Source: JALHRI01 sp044351685 (GTDB lineage: Bacteria > Pseudomonadota > Alphaproteobacteria > Rickettsiales > UBA3002). Taken from it: a DNA stretch of 15,269 bases. The stretch spans positions 1 to 15,269 of the forward strand of contig JBILFK010000026.1 of the NCBI GenBank assembly GCA_044351685.1. The letters are read 5' to 3'. Every line of letters begins with the position of its first letter. The stretch's first letter is position 1. Below the pieces are notes generated by a model, which did not search any database, was not told the DNA's origin, and saw only the letters and a program-made list of their open reading frames with translations. A program made the position numbers and the translations under genes. Shown here in pieces: positions 8,318 through 14,926 of this stretch.

Positions 8318-9110
8318 CGTTAGGGGCATTTTTTGCCTTTTGTTGCTGATGCTGGCGAGCGTTCCCGAGGCGTATGCCTTGCAGGAAGCGCGCGCGATTG
8401 CTACCGATTCACGCATTCGCACGGTACGTTATAGCCCCAACGAAGTGTATCAGTTTATTGGGCATTACGGCTATCAATCCTCGATTGAATTTGAAGACGG
8501 CGAAGAAGTGCAAACCGTTTCGGTCGGCGATTCGTTGGCATGGCTTATCAACCCATCGGGTAACCGTATTTTTCTCAAGCCTATCGAGCAAAACGCGCTG
8601 ACAAATATGACGGTGCTCACCAATCGCCGCTCGTATTTGTTTGAGCTGCACGCAGAAGAAGCCACTACCATTCGCGACGTGAATATGGTGTTCGTTATGC
8701 GCTTTATTTATCCGCAAAGCGATGCTAATTCGGTTGAATTCACCCAATTTGAGCCATTGCCTGATATTGAGCGCGAGCCACAAAAATATAATTTCAACTA
8801 TACCATGCGTGGTATTGATACGGTTGCGCCTATTCGCATCTTTGATGATGGCCAATTCACCTTTTTTGAGTTTCGTGATAAAAACGCCGAAATTCCAGCG
8901 TTTTTCCGGGTTGATCCCATGGGGGGTGAAGAATTGGTAAACTTCCGTAAGCGTGGCAATTACATTGTGGTAGAGCGCGTGGCTTCGATGTTTACCCTGC
9001 GGCGTGGGGCAGAGATTGTTTGTGTGTATAACGAGCGTATGCCGCTCCCCTCGATTCCCGAACCCGATAAAACTACCCAGCAAAAAATCAAACAATATTC
9101 ACCATTTTAA
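8286..9110 (+). CDS. virB9: VirB9-family type IV secretion core-complex protein
   Basis: A 274-residue periplasmic/outer-membrane-complex protein. Residues 1-31 form a signal peptide (hydrophobic GIFCLLLLMLASVPEAYA). The N-terminal CagX/VirB9 domain opens with DSRIRTVRYSPNEVYQF and includes GDSLAWLINPSGNRIFLKP. The C-terminal domain has NFNYTMRG, APIRIFDDGQFTFFEF and NYIVVERVASMFTLRRG, all characteristic. VirB9 pairs with VirB7 and VirB10 in the channel spanning the envelope; no virB7-like lipoprotein gene is visible in this window. The ATG at 8286 lies inside virB8, but it is the only ATG ahead of a complete signal peptide. It is followed 8 bases later by hisI. Confidence 0.92.
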   Translation: MLSLKINNSLSVRGIFCLLLLMLASVPEAYALQEARAIATDSRIRTVRYSPNEVYQFIGHYGYQSSIEFEDGEEVQTVSVGDSLAWLINPSGNRIFLKPIEQNALTNMTVLTNRRSYLFELHAEEATTIRDVNMVFVMRFIYPQSDANSVEFTQFEPLPDIEREPQKYNFNYTMRGIDTVAPIRIFDDGQFTFFEFRDKNAEIPAFFRVDPMGGEELVNFRKRGNYIVVERVASMFTLRRGAEIVCVYNERMPLPSIPEPDKTTQQKIKQYSPF

Positions 9111-9118
9111 GAGCTCGT

Positions 9119-9574
9119 ATGTTTGCAAAACGTGTTACCATTGAACAAGTAGAAGAGGGCACCGAACTTGCCCCCAAATTTGATGCCGAAGGGTTAATTC
9201 CCTGCGTTACCACGGCTGCTGGCAGCGGCGAAGTGTTGATGCTTGGCTACATGAATGCCGAAGCACTCGAACAAACCATTGCTACCGGCGAAGCGCATTA
9301 CTGGAGCCGCAGTCGCAAAGTGCTTTGGCACAAGGGTGCCACATCGGGGTTGGTGCAAAAAGTGGTCGAAATGCGTATCGACGACGATCAGGATGCCGTG
9401 TGGTTGCGTGTAGAAATTCCAGGTGATGCGAGCTGCCATGTGGGCTACCGCAGCTGTTTTTATCGTGCGATTCCTACAGGTCAATCGGGCGTAACACTGG
9501 AATTTAAAGAGCACGAAAAAATGTTCGACCCACAAAAAGTCTATGGCGATGCGCCGAACCCCACTATTTTATAG
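9119..9574 (+). CDS. hisI: HisI, phosphoribosyl-AMP cyclohydrolase
   Basis: A 151-residue cytoplasmic enzyme of histidine biosynthesis (third step, opening of the PR-AMP ring). The family motifs are in order: LMLGYMNAEAL, HYWSRSRKVLWHKGATSG, the acidic metal motif at residues 88-92, and SCHVGYRSCF with Cys106 and Cys113 spaced by seven. It is the single-domain form, without a HisE fusion. One oddity: the usual metal motif D-C-D-x-D reads D-D-D-Q-D, so the cysteine that is the third zinc ligand in characterised enzymes is an aspartate, and the spacing to Cys106 is one residue longer. I believe related alphaproteobacterial enzymes share this. It begins 8 bases after virB9 and ends before a strong terminator, so it is probably the last gene of the virB8-virB9 transcript. 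Confidence 0.95.
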   Translation: MFAKRVTIEQVEEGTELAPKFDAEGLIPCVTTAAGSGEVLMLGYMNAEALEQTIATGEAHYWSRSRKVLWHKGATSGLVQKVVEMRIDDDQDAVWLRVEIPGDASCHVGYRSCFYRAIPTGQSGVTLEFKEHEKMFDPQKVYGDAPNPTIL

Positions 9575-9581
9575 CAGCAAC

Positions 9582-9611
9582 AAAAAAGCCCCTTTCGGGG
9601 CTTTTTCTTTT
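9582..9611 (+). terminator. Rho-independent terminator after hisI, probably bidirectional
   Basis: AAAAAGCCCC at 9583-9592 pairs with GGGGCTTTTT at 9597-9606 across the loop TTTC, and a T-rich tail follows. The A-run on the left gives a T-run on the minus strand, so it can also stop the convergent small gene ending at 9649. Confidence 0.93.
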
Positions 9612-9648
9612 AGTGAACATACTTGCCGAGCGCTGTGCGCTTCTTTAA

Positions 9649-9864
9649 TTAGCTTGCAACGAACCCGTGTTTTTTCGCGTTCTGCATGTTGAACAACATA
9701 ATCGAACGAATAGCATCGCCGTAGGTTGCCTGATCAATGCGCTCACCCGTGTATAGGGTAATGATTTCGCTTGGGTTCATTTTATAGCGATTTTTCAGGA
9801 ACAATACTTGCTCTTCTGCCATCGATTGGATCGTCTCATGGACTTCACGTTGTTGTTTGGTCAT
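9649..9864 (-). CDS. 71-residue protein of unknown function, sigma-54 promoter upstream
   Basis: A small, soluble, charged, helix-prone protein with no signal peptide, membrane segment or cysteine. I do not recognise it. The sequence runs MTKQQREVHETIQSMAEEQ, then a middle NPSEIITLYTGERID, and ends NAKKHGFVAS. It is a convincing gene because AGGAG sits 6 bases before the ATG and because an exact -24/-12 element lies about 54 bases upstream of that start codon, counted from the predicted transcription start. The convergent hisI terminator can serve it too. The sigma-54 control suggests a response to nitrogen, flagellar assembly, envelope stress or another activator-gated signal; which one cannot be told from the sequence. 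Confidence 0.82.
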   Translation of the reverse strand: MTKQQREVHETIQSMAEEQVLFLKNRYKMNPSEIITLYTGERIDQATYGDAIRSIMLFNMQNAKKHGFVAS

Positions 9865-9870
9865 GTGGGT

Positions 9871-9875
9871 CTCCT
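9871..9875 (-). promoter_or_regulatory. Shine-Dalgarno of the 71-residue gene
   Basis: AGGAG on the minus strand, 6 bases before the ATG at 9864. It decides this start and argues against the overlapping GTG-started frame at 9845-10066, which has no such site. Confidence 0.85.
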
Positions 9876-9928
9876 GTTCTTGTCAACTCTGTGTTAGGTT
9901 TCACGCTTGCCGCGCTTGCGTAGATATC

Positions 9929-9944
9929 AGCAAAAGCCGTGCCA
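9929..9944 (-). promoter_or_regulatory. Sigma-54 (RpoN) -24/-12 promoter
   Basis: Read on the minus strand, TGGCACGGCTTTTGCT matches the sigma-54 consensus TGGCACG-N4-TTGC(A/T) at every specified base. The GG and GC doublets are 12 bases apart, as required. Transcription would begin near 9918, giving a leader of about 54 bases before the 71-residue gene, which points the same way. Sigma-54 promoters need an ATP-driven enhancer-binding activator, usually bound 80-200 bases upstream; a palindrome is present at that distance (10052-10064). Confidence 0.78.
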
Positions 9945-10051
9945 ACAGCTAGTTCATTGAATTCTATAGGGTTATATGGGGAACCAGGAAGGGAAGCACT
10001 AGTGGGCGAAGCGGAAACAGTCTGTGTAGCCCTGCATAAAATGTCGGCACC

Positions 10052-10064
10052 GGCAAAATTTGCC
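10052..10064. repeat. 13-bp palindrome, candidate activator site for the sigma-54 promoter
   Basis: GGCAAAATTTGCC is a perfect inverted repeat of six bases around a central A. Its centre is about 140 bases upstream of the predicted sigma-54 start site, the normal distance for an enhancer-binding protein. It lies just past the stop codon of the aspartoacylase-family gene and lacks a T-tail, so it does not look like a terminator. Confidence 0.45.
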
Positions 10065-10074
10065 ACCGGAGGCG

Positions 10075-11085
10075 TTATACGATGGGTTCGCCGTCGATAT
10101 AGGGGTATATTTCTTCCTGCGTGACGTAGGTATCGGCCTCGAACGTGGCAATATGAAATAGGCCATCGCCCTCGTTGGCAAGCGGCAGAATCGAATTGCC
10201 GATAATAATCCCTTCGTAGGGCGATAAAATACGCGTTTCCTGATCGCCGAACGGGTTGGTAATTACCCCCAGCGTATCTTCTTTATGCACTAGTTCGCCT
10301 AAACGCTTATGCGCCAGAAAAATACCGCTTTGCGGCGAACGCACCCAGTGGCTGCTTTTGGCAATGTAGGGCGATTTTGCGGGGGCGGTGGCTTCGATTT
10401 GTGGCAGCATGCCAATCGCGCGCATGACTTCGATAATGCCATCGGCGCCCACTTTGGCGGCTTTGGTATCAAAACGTAGTGCGGTGCCTGCTTCATAAAG
10501 CAGCATGGGGATACGCTTGTTTTGCACCATTTCGCGTAGGCTACCATCACGCGCGCCAGCGTTCAGAATCACGGGGGCGCCAAACACTTTCGAAAGCACG
10601 AGGTTTTCAGGCATGGTTAAATCGGCGCGAATTTGTGGCAGGTTGCAGCGATGAATCGCGCCCGTGTGCAAATCAATACCATGGGTCGATTGTTCAACGA
10701 TTTCTTTACGGAAAATATAGGCGATCTGCGAGGCAAGCGAGCCGTGCTTTTCACCGGGGAACGAACGGTTTAAATCGCGCCTGTCGGGCAGATAGCGCGA
10801 TTTATCGTTAAATCCAAACACGTTCACAATCGGAATGGCAATCAGCGTGCCGCGCAATTCGCGCATGGCTTTGCGCTTCAGCAAACGGCGAATAATATCA
10901 ACACCATTGATTTCATCGCCGTGAATAGCAGCGGAAACAAACAGGGTGGGGCCATCTTCCTGCCCACGGATCACGGCAACGGGCATATGCATATCGGTGA
11001 AATCGTAGAGCTTGGCAATTTTCATCGAAAATTTGCGGCGCTCACCGGGGTAAATATCCTGCCCTGCGATCGTAAGCTTGCTCAT
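10075..11085 (-). CDS. Succinylglutamate desuccinylase/aspartoacylase-family zinc hydrolase
   Basis: A 336-residue zinc carboxypeptidase-fold enzyme of the AstE/AspA group (COG3608-like). Zinc ligands are visible as His55 and Glu58 in HGDEINGVDIIRRLL and His140 in HGIDLHTGA. The substrate-binding segment DRRDLNRSFPG is at 101-111, and Glu198 in LLYEAGT is the likely catalytic base. A C-terminal beta barrel follows, as usual in this subgroup. Members remove acyl groups from N-acyl amino acids or related amides, but this subgroup's substrate is mostly unknown; AstE itself normally sits in an arginine-catabolic cluster, which is absent here. The ATG overlaps the stop of the upstream MscS-like gene (ATGA), so the two are translationally coupled. 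Confidence 0.88.
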   Translation of the reverse strand: MSKLTIAGQDIYPGERRKFSMKIAKLYDFTDMHMPVAVIRGQEDGPTLFVSAAIHGDEINGVDIIRRLLKRKAMRELRGTLIAIPIVNVFGFNDKSRYLPDRRDLNRSFPGEKHGSLASQIAYIFRKEIVEQSTHGIDLHTGAIHRCNLPQIRADLTMPENLVLSKVFGAPVILNAGARDGSLREMVQNKRIPMLLYEAGTALRFDTKAAKVGADGIIEVMRAIGMLPQIEATAPAKSPYIAKSSHWVRSPQSGIFLAHKRLGELVHKEDTLGVITNPFGDQETRILSPYEGIIIGNSILPLANEGDGLFHIATFEADTYVTQEEIYPYIDGEPIV

Positions 11086-12338
11086 GGCGTGGCTTTCATA
11101 TGCACCACCCGCTGCGGGTAAGGAATTTCAATATTATGCTGTTTGAACTCATGGAAAATTTTCCGAATCACATCGCTTCTGGGTTCTAGTCTGCCATCAT
11201 TGATATCGGCAATCCAGAAATATAATGTGAGCGTAATCGCATGATCGCCAAATGCAGTGAACACGCACAGAGGCTTGGGTTCGCTAAGGCATTTAGGATG
11301 TGAAATCGCGGCGTTCAGCATGATTTCACGCGCGGCATCAATATCCGCATCGTAGGCCACACCTACGATAATTTCGACGCGCGCGTGGGGGTTGCTGTGT
11401 GTCCAGCTGGTGACGCGCTGGGTAATCAGGTCTTCGTTGGGTATTAATATTTCACGGCCATCTAATGTTTCCATCAGTGTATAACGCGCACCCGTTTTAC
11501 GAATGTTTCCAGCCGTACCATCTTGCAATTCGACCATGTCGCCAATCTGCACCGACTTTTCCAGCAGAAGAATGACGCCGCTTATGAAATTCGAAGCAAT
11601 TTTTTGCAGGCCAAATCCAAGCCCAACGCCAAGCGCACCACCAAACACGCTGAGTGCGGTTAAATCGATACCGAGAATTTGCAGCGCCACCACAAAAACA
11701 AAGAAATACAGAATAAACTGAAACACCTTCACTAACAAAGTGCGGTGGCTGACATGCATGTAGCTCATGCGCGCCACGCGTTGCTGAATAAACGCCAGCA
11801 ATTGCCCAGCAATCCAGAACAGTACAATCAGGGCTAAGCACGATTTTAATACCGTGTAGGCATTCAACTTAAACGTAGAAATCTTAAACGTTGCCGAAGT
11901 CAGAATCGCGTTGGTGTCGTCCCATAATCCAAACAGATGCAGCAGGGTAATTGGAATAATCACCATCACAATGAACCAGCCAGCGGTTTTGCGCGATGTC
12001 ATGCGCATCACCAACCGTATCGCCAGCCAAGCAATGCTGATTTTCACAAAAAATAAAATATGGATGGATTCAAAGCCGCTAAGCCGCGCCATTAAAAAAC
12101 CCGCACCCACGATACAGATAGTAATTGCAGGAGGAATCAGCGGTATCGCAAATTGTACAAAAGCAATATTGACGGTTGGGCCGCGTAAATTTTTAACATG
12201 TCGCCGCACCAATTTTCCGATGAGTATGCCAAGCAGAAAAAGCCCAGCAGCAATCATCACAAAAGGAATGTTCGTAAGAAAAAGCGTATAAAATTGGGAG
12301 CTTCCCATACGGCTAAAAAATTGCAACGCACTTTCCAT
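11082..12338 (-). CDS. MscS-family mechanosensitive ion channel
   Basis: A 418-residue inner-membrane protein. Several transmembrane helices precede the pore helix and upper beta domain: GALGVGLGFGLQKIASNFISG is the Gly/Ala-packed pore-lining TM3, followed by ILLLEKSVQIGDMVEL and the Sm-like IPNEDLITQRVTSW. The extra N-terminal helices make it longer than E. coli MscS (286 residues), closer to the YbdG/YnaI size class. It opens under membrane tension to release solutes in osmotic downshock. The ATG at 12338 (MESALQFFSR) is preferred; the frame extends to a TTG at 12395, but the added stretch would run through an inverted repeat and lacks hydrophobic or family character. It is coupled by ATGA to the downstream hydrolase gene. 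Confidence 0.9.
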   Translation of the reverse strand: MESALQFFSRMGSSQFYTLFLTNIPFVMIAAGLFLLGILIGKLVRRHVKNLRGPTVNIAFVQFAIPLIPPAITICIVGAGFLMARLSGFESIHILFFVKISIAWLAIRLVMRMTSRKTAGWFIVMVIIPITLLHLFGLWDDTNAILTSATFKISTFKLNAYTVLKSCLALIVLFWIAGQLLAFIQQRVARMSYMHVSHRTLLVKVFQFILYFFVFVVALQILGIDLTALSVFGGALGVGLGFGLQKIASNFISGVILLLEKSVQIGDMVELQDGTAGNIRKTGARYTLMETLDGREILIPNEDLITQRVTSWTHSNPHARVEIIVGVAYDADIDAAREIMLNAAISHPKCLSEPKPLCVFTAFGDHAITLTLYFWIADINDGRLEPRSDVIRKIFHEFKQHNIEIPYPQRVVHMKATP

Positions 12339-12360
12339 GTCCAAACCATAGGCTGTGCCG

Positions 12361-12383
12361 CCTGCTTGTAAAGCGTAAGCAGG
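12361..12383. repeat. Inverted repeat in the MscS leader
   Basis: CCTGCTT at 12361-12367 and AAGCAGG at 12377-12383 form a 7-bp stem with a 9-base loop, extendable by one G-T pair. It lies between the preferred MscS start and the divergent amtB promoter. It lacks a T-tail on either strand, so it is more likely a leader hairpin or protein site than a terminator. Confidence 0.4.
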
Positions 12384-12419
12384 GGTTATCCTCAAGTTTT
12401 ACAAGATACTTTTTTAAAC

Positions 12420-12447
12420 TTGCAACTTTGCTGCACTGCGATATGAA
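12420..12447 (+). promoter_or_regulatory. Possible sigma-70 promoter of amtB
   Basis: TTGCAA at 12420-12425 (4 of 6) and TATGAA at 12442-12447 (4 of 6) are spaced by 16 bases, about 75 bases before the amtB start. A dyad TGCAAC-TTT-GCTGCA at 12421-12435 overlaps the -35 and could be an operator; its TGCA ends recall NtrC half-sites, though no sigma-54 element was found before amtB. The AT-rich run 12449-12472 follows. Confidence 0.3.
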
Positions 12448-12509
12448 TGAAAAAAATAATAAAATTAATAATGCAGGACAATTCTTGGCGAGTCGTTTCA
12501 CCGTGCTTT

Positions 12510-12514
12510 AGGAG
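12510..12514 (+). promoter_or_regulatory. Shine-Dalgarno of amtB
   Basis: AGGAG, 5 bases before the ATG at 12520. It sets the start there and rules out the in-frame GTG at 12514, which overlaps the site itself. Confidence 0.85.
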
Positions 12515-12519
12515 TGTCT

Positions 12520-13827
12520 ATGTTTCGAAAGTTTTTTCTTCCCTTTTTAGCCTGTATGGCGCTTGCCATGCCCGCGCTTGCGCAAGATGCCGCGCAAGTG
12601 GAAAATAATGGCAACACCGCGTGGTTGCTGGTTTCTTCGGCACTTGTGATGCTGATGACCCCTGGTCTGGCATTTTTTTATGGCGGCATGGTCAGCCGTA
12701 AAAACGTGGTTTCCACCTTACTGCAGAATTATGTGGCGCTCGCGCTGGTGGGGATGATCTGGATTATTGTGGGCTACAGCTTAGTGTTTACCGAAGGTAA
12801 TGGGTTTATTGGTGGTTTCGATCAGGTGATGCTGAAAGGCCTAGATACCCAGTTTTATGGCACTACTGGCGTACCTTACCTTGCGTTCGTTGCCTTCCAG
12901 ATGATGTTTGCAATTATTACGCCCGCGCTGATTACCGGCTCGTTTGCTGAGCGCGTGAATTTCAAAGCATGGCTTTTCATCATGGGCATCTGGAGTCTGG
13001 TGGTGTATGTGCCCGTTGCGCATTGGGTGTGGGGGCCAGATGGCTGGATTTTTGCCAAAGGCGGCCTCGATTTTGCTGGTGGTTTAGTGGTGCATATTAC
13101 CTCGGGCGTTTCCGGGTTGGTTGCCGCCGTGCTGTTTGGCAAACGCAATACTGGGGGCGGCCATACCGCACCAAACGATGTGCCGATGATTATGTTGGGC
13201 GCTGCGTTGCTTTGGTTCGGCTGGTTTGGCTTTAATGCTGGTTCAGCGATTGTTTCGGGCTCATTGGCTTCCTATGCCTTCATCAACACTTTTATCGGTG
13301 GCGCAGTCGCCTTTTTAGTGTGGATGCTGGTGGATTGGATCGTCGATGGCAAACCATCGGCCGTTGGCGGCTCGGTCGGGATTGTCGTGGGCTTAGTAGC
13401 CATTACACCTGCGGCTGGTTTTGTTACTATTCCATCGGCGATTATCATTGCTGTTACGGCTGCTATCATTTGCAACTTTGCAGCGAAAGCCCTCAAAAAA
13501 GCTACGCATCTGGATGATGCGCTCGATGTATTCGCGTGCCACGGCATTGGCGGTATCATCGGTGCCATCATGACAGGCATGTTCGCCACCAAAGCGGTGA
13601 ACAGCGCTGTGACGGTGGAGGGCATTGTGATCTCCGGTCAAACGGAATTGTTCATGGCGAACTTAACCGGTGTGGTTGCCGTGTGTGGTTATAGCATTAT
13701 TGGCACCTACGTGATTATCAAGCTGGTGAATGCCTTTATGCCAGTGCGTGTCAGCGAAGATGCCGAAGGCGAAGGGCTTGATCGTGCGCAGCACGGTGAA
13801 TTTGCCCGGGTGAATAACACCAAATAG
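12520..13827 (+). CDS. amtB: AmtB ammonium transporter
   Basis: A 435-residue inner-membrane ammonium channel of the Amt/MEP/Rh family. Residues 1-21 are a cleavable signal peptide (ending AMPALA), followed by the eleven-helix core. Pore features are present: Asp184 and His192 (GGLDFAGGLVVH), the second pore histidine His341 (FACHGIGG), GSFAERVNF, and the twin aromatic region WFGWFGFNAGS. The C-terminal GLDRAQHGEFA is the conserved tail that contacts the PII protein GlnK. It moves ammonium into the cell when nitrogen is scarce. The usual partner glnK is not adjacent on either side, so PII must come from elsewhere. Its own terminator follows. Confidence 0.96.
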   Translation: MFRKFFLPFLACMALAMPALAQDAAQVENNGNTAWLLVSSALVMLMTPGLAFFYGGMVSRKNVVSTLLQNYVALALVGMIWIIVGYSLVFTEGNGFIGGFDQVMLKGLDTQFYGTTGVPYLAFVAFQMMFAIITPALITGSFAERVNFKAWLFIMGIWSLVVYVPVAHWVWGPDGWIFAKGGLDFAGGLVVHITSGVSGLVAAVLFGKRNTGGGHTAPNDVPMIMLGAALLWFGWFGFNAGSAIVSGSLASYAFINTFIGGAVAFLVWMLVDWIVDGKPSAVGGSVGIVVGLVAITPAAGFVTIPSAIIIAVTAAIICNFAAKALKKATHLDDALDVFACHGIGGIIGAIMTGMFATKAVNSAVTVEGIVISGQTELFMANLTGVVAVCGYSIIGTYVIIKLVNAFMPVRVSEDAEGEGLDRAQHGEFARVNNTK

Positions 13828-13850
13828 TCGTTTCACGATACAACGTTACG

Positions 13851-13881
13851 AAAGCCCGCCAGTGAAATGGCGGGCTTTTTT
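13851..13881 (+). terminator. Rho-independent terminator after amtB
   Basis: AAAGCCCGCC at 13851-13860 pairs with GGCGGGCTTT at 13869-13878 across an 8-base loop, then a T-run. The T-run overlaps the stop codon of the convergent glycosyltransferase gene (TAA read from 13882 to 13880). On the minus strand the tail after the stem is only three T's, so it is weaker for that gene. Confidence 0.92.
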
Positions 13882-14764
13882 ATGCGACGCAATGCTTGCG
13901 AATTGATTCGGCCACAGCATCCACCGATAATGCATCCAGCTTGCCACCCGGTGCCACCACAACATGCGCCGCTGCGCCATATGGCTGATAAATTGCGTGC
14001 GGCGTGGGGCCAAATAAACCAAACGTGGGTATGCTCGCAGCTGCCGCCATGTGCATTAGCCCGGAATCATTGCCCACAAATAAGTGGGCACGCTTCAGGC
14101 AAGCATACACACCAAGAAGTGTTGCCTCACCGCGGGTCAGATCGATCGGTGAAAATTCAGCCAATGCATTTAGCAGGGCTTGCGCGCGTGGTTGTTCGGG
14201 TGCGGCGCAAATCACCATGGGGCGCATGGCGCGTTCGTGACATAGCCGTTTGGCGAGTTCTGCAAAGCGTTCCATCGGCCATTCTTTGGGGCCCCAATTG
14301 GCGCAGGGTGCCAGCGCCAGTATGTTCTGGGCATCGCCTAATAGGCTGGCGGCATAGGCGCCATCGGCTTCGCGTTCCCACAGCACAGGGTAGGGAAGGG
14401 TGATACCAAAACGTTGTTCATATTGCTTTACTTTAGGTAGCGGGTCATCGCAGCCGTTAAATACATAGCGATGGCGCGTGCGTACCATATAGGCAAGCGC
14501 CGAACCGCGCATATCCCACACCGCGTCCCAGTGGGTGCCAATGGCTGCGCGCCAGATATGCCACCAATGCATGCTACGGCGTTGTTTATCGATGGCGATG
14601 ACTTCACCCAATAGTGGGTAGCCCGCATAAAGCGGCGCCGAAAGCGAACTGGTGATAATGCTAACGCGTGCATTCGGCTGCTGCACGCGAATATGTTCAA
14701 GGATGCTGGTGGCAAGCACCGCATCGCCAATGCGCGTGGGGGCAATGACAAGTATGTGAGGCAT
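13880..14764 (-). CDS. Glycosyltransferase family 9 (ADP-heptose:LPS heptosyltransferase-like)
   Basis: A 294-residue GT-B glycosyltransferase. The N-terminal Rossmann start HILVIAPTRIGDAVLATSIL carries the family's IGD motif. DMRGSALAYM follows in the acceptor domain. The nucleotide-sugar domain has LALAPCANWGPKEWP and the signature FVGNDSGLMHMAAAASIPTFGLFGPT. Family 9 enzymes add heptose or related sugars to the lipopolysaccharide inner core on the cytoplasmic face. The start at 14764 puts the IGD motif where the family has it. The frame also runs to ATGs at 14779 and 14833, the latter adding a hydrophobic stretch with a modest ribosome site. Which sugar is added cannot be told. No other LPS gene is adjacent. 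Confidence 0.88.
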   Translation of the reverse strand: MPHILVIAPTRIGDAVLATSILEHIRVQQPNARVSIITSSLSAPLYAGYPLLGEVIAIDKQRRSMHWWHIWRAAIGTHWDAVWDMRGSALAYMVRTRHRYVFNGCDDPLPKVKQYEQRFGITLPYPVLWEREADGAYAASLLGDAQNILALAPCANWGPKEWPMERFAELAKRLCHERAMRPMVICAAPEQPRAQALLNALAEFSPIDLTRGEATLLGVYACLKRAHLFVGNDSGLMHMAAAASIPTFGLFGPTPHAIYQPYGAAAHVVVAPGGKLDALSVDAVAESIRKHCVA

Positions 14765-14926
14765 GGCGGGATGAGGCATGCAGAGAATAAACATGGAAAT
14801 GCCAAGCGTATAAAGCAAAATGATGCGAGGCATCGCCTATCCACAATACCAACAGAAATTTCAGGTGCGGTGCAGGTGGCTGTAGTGTAGGGATGCCTGA
14901 TAATTCGTACATCGTGGGGTTGGTGC

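Noticed and set aside
8409..9095. A 228-codon frame opposite virB9
   Set aside because: Antisense shadow of virB9: its sequence has no domain character and the sense strand matches a known family throughout.
9845..10066. A 73-codon GTG-started frame on the minus strand between the aspartoacylase-family gene and the 71-residue gene
   Set aside because: No Shine-Dalgarno, Ser/Thr/Ala/Pro-rich without a recognisable pattern, and it runs through the sigma-54 promoter and the ribosome site of the 71-residue gene. Better explained as regulatory DNA.
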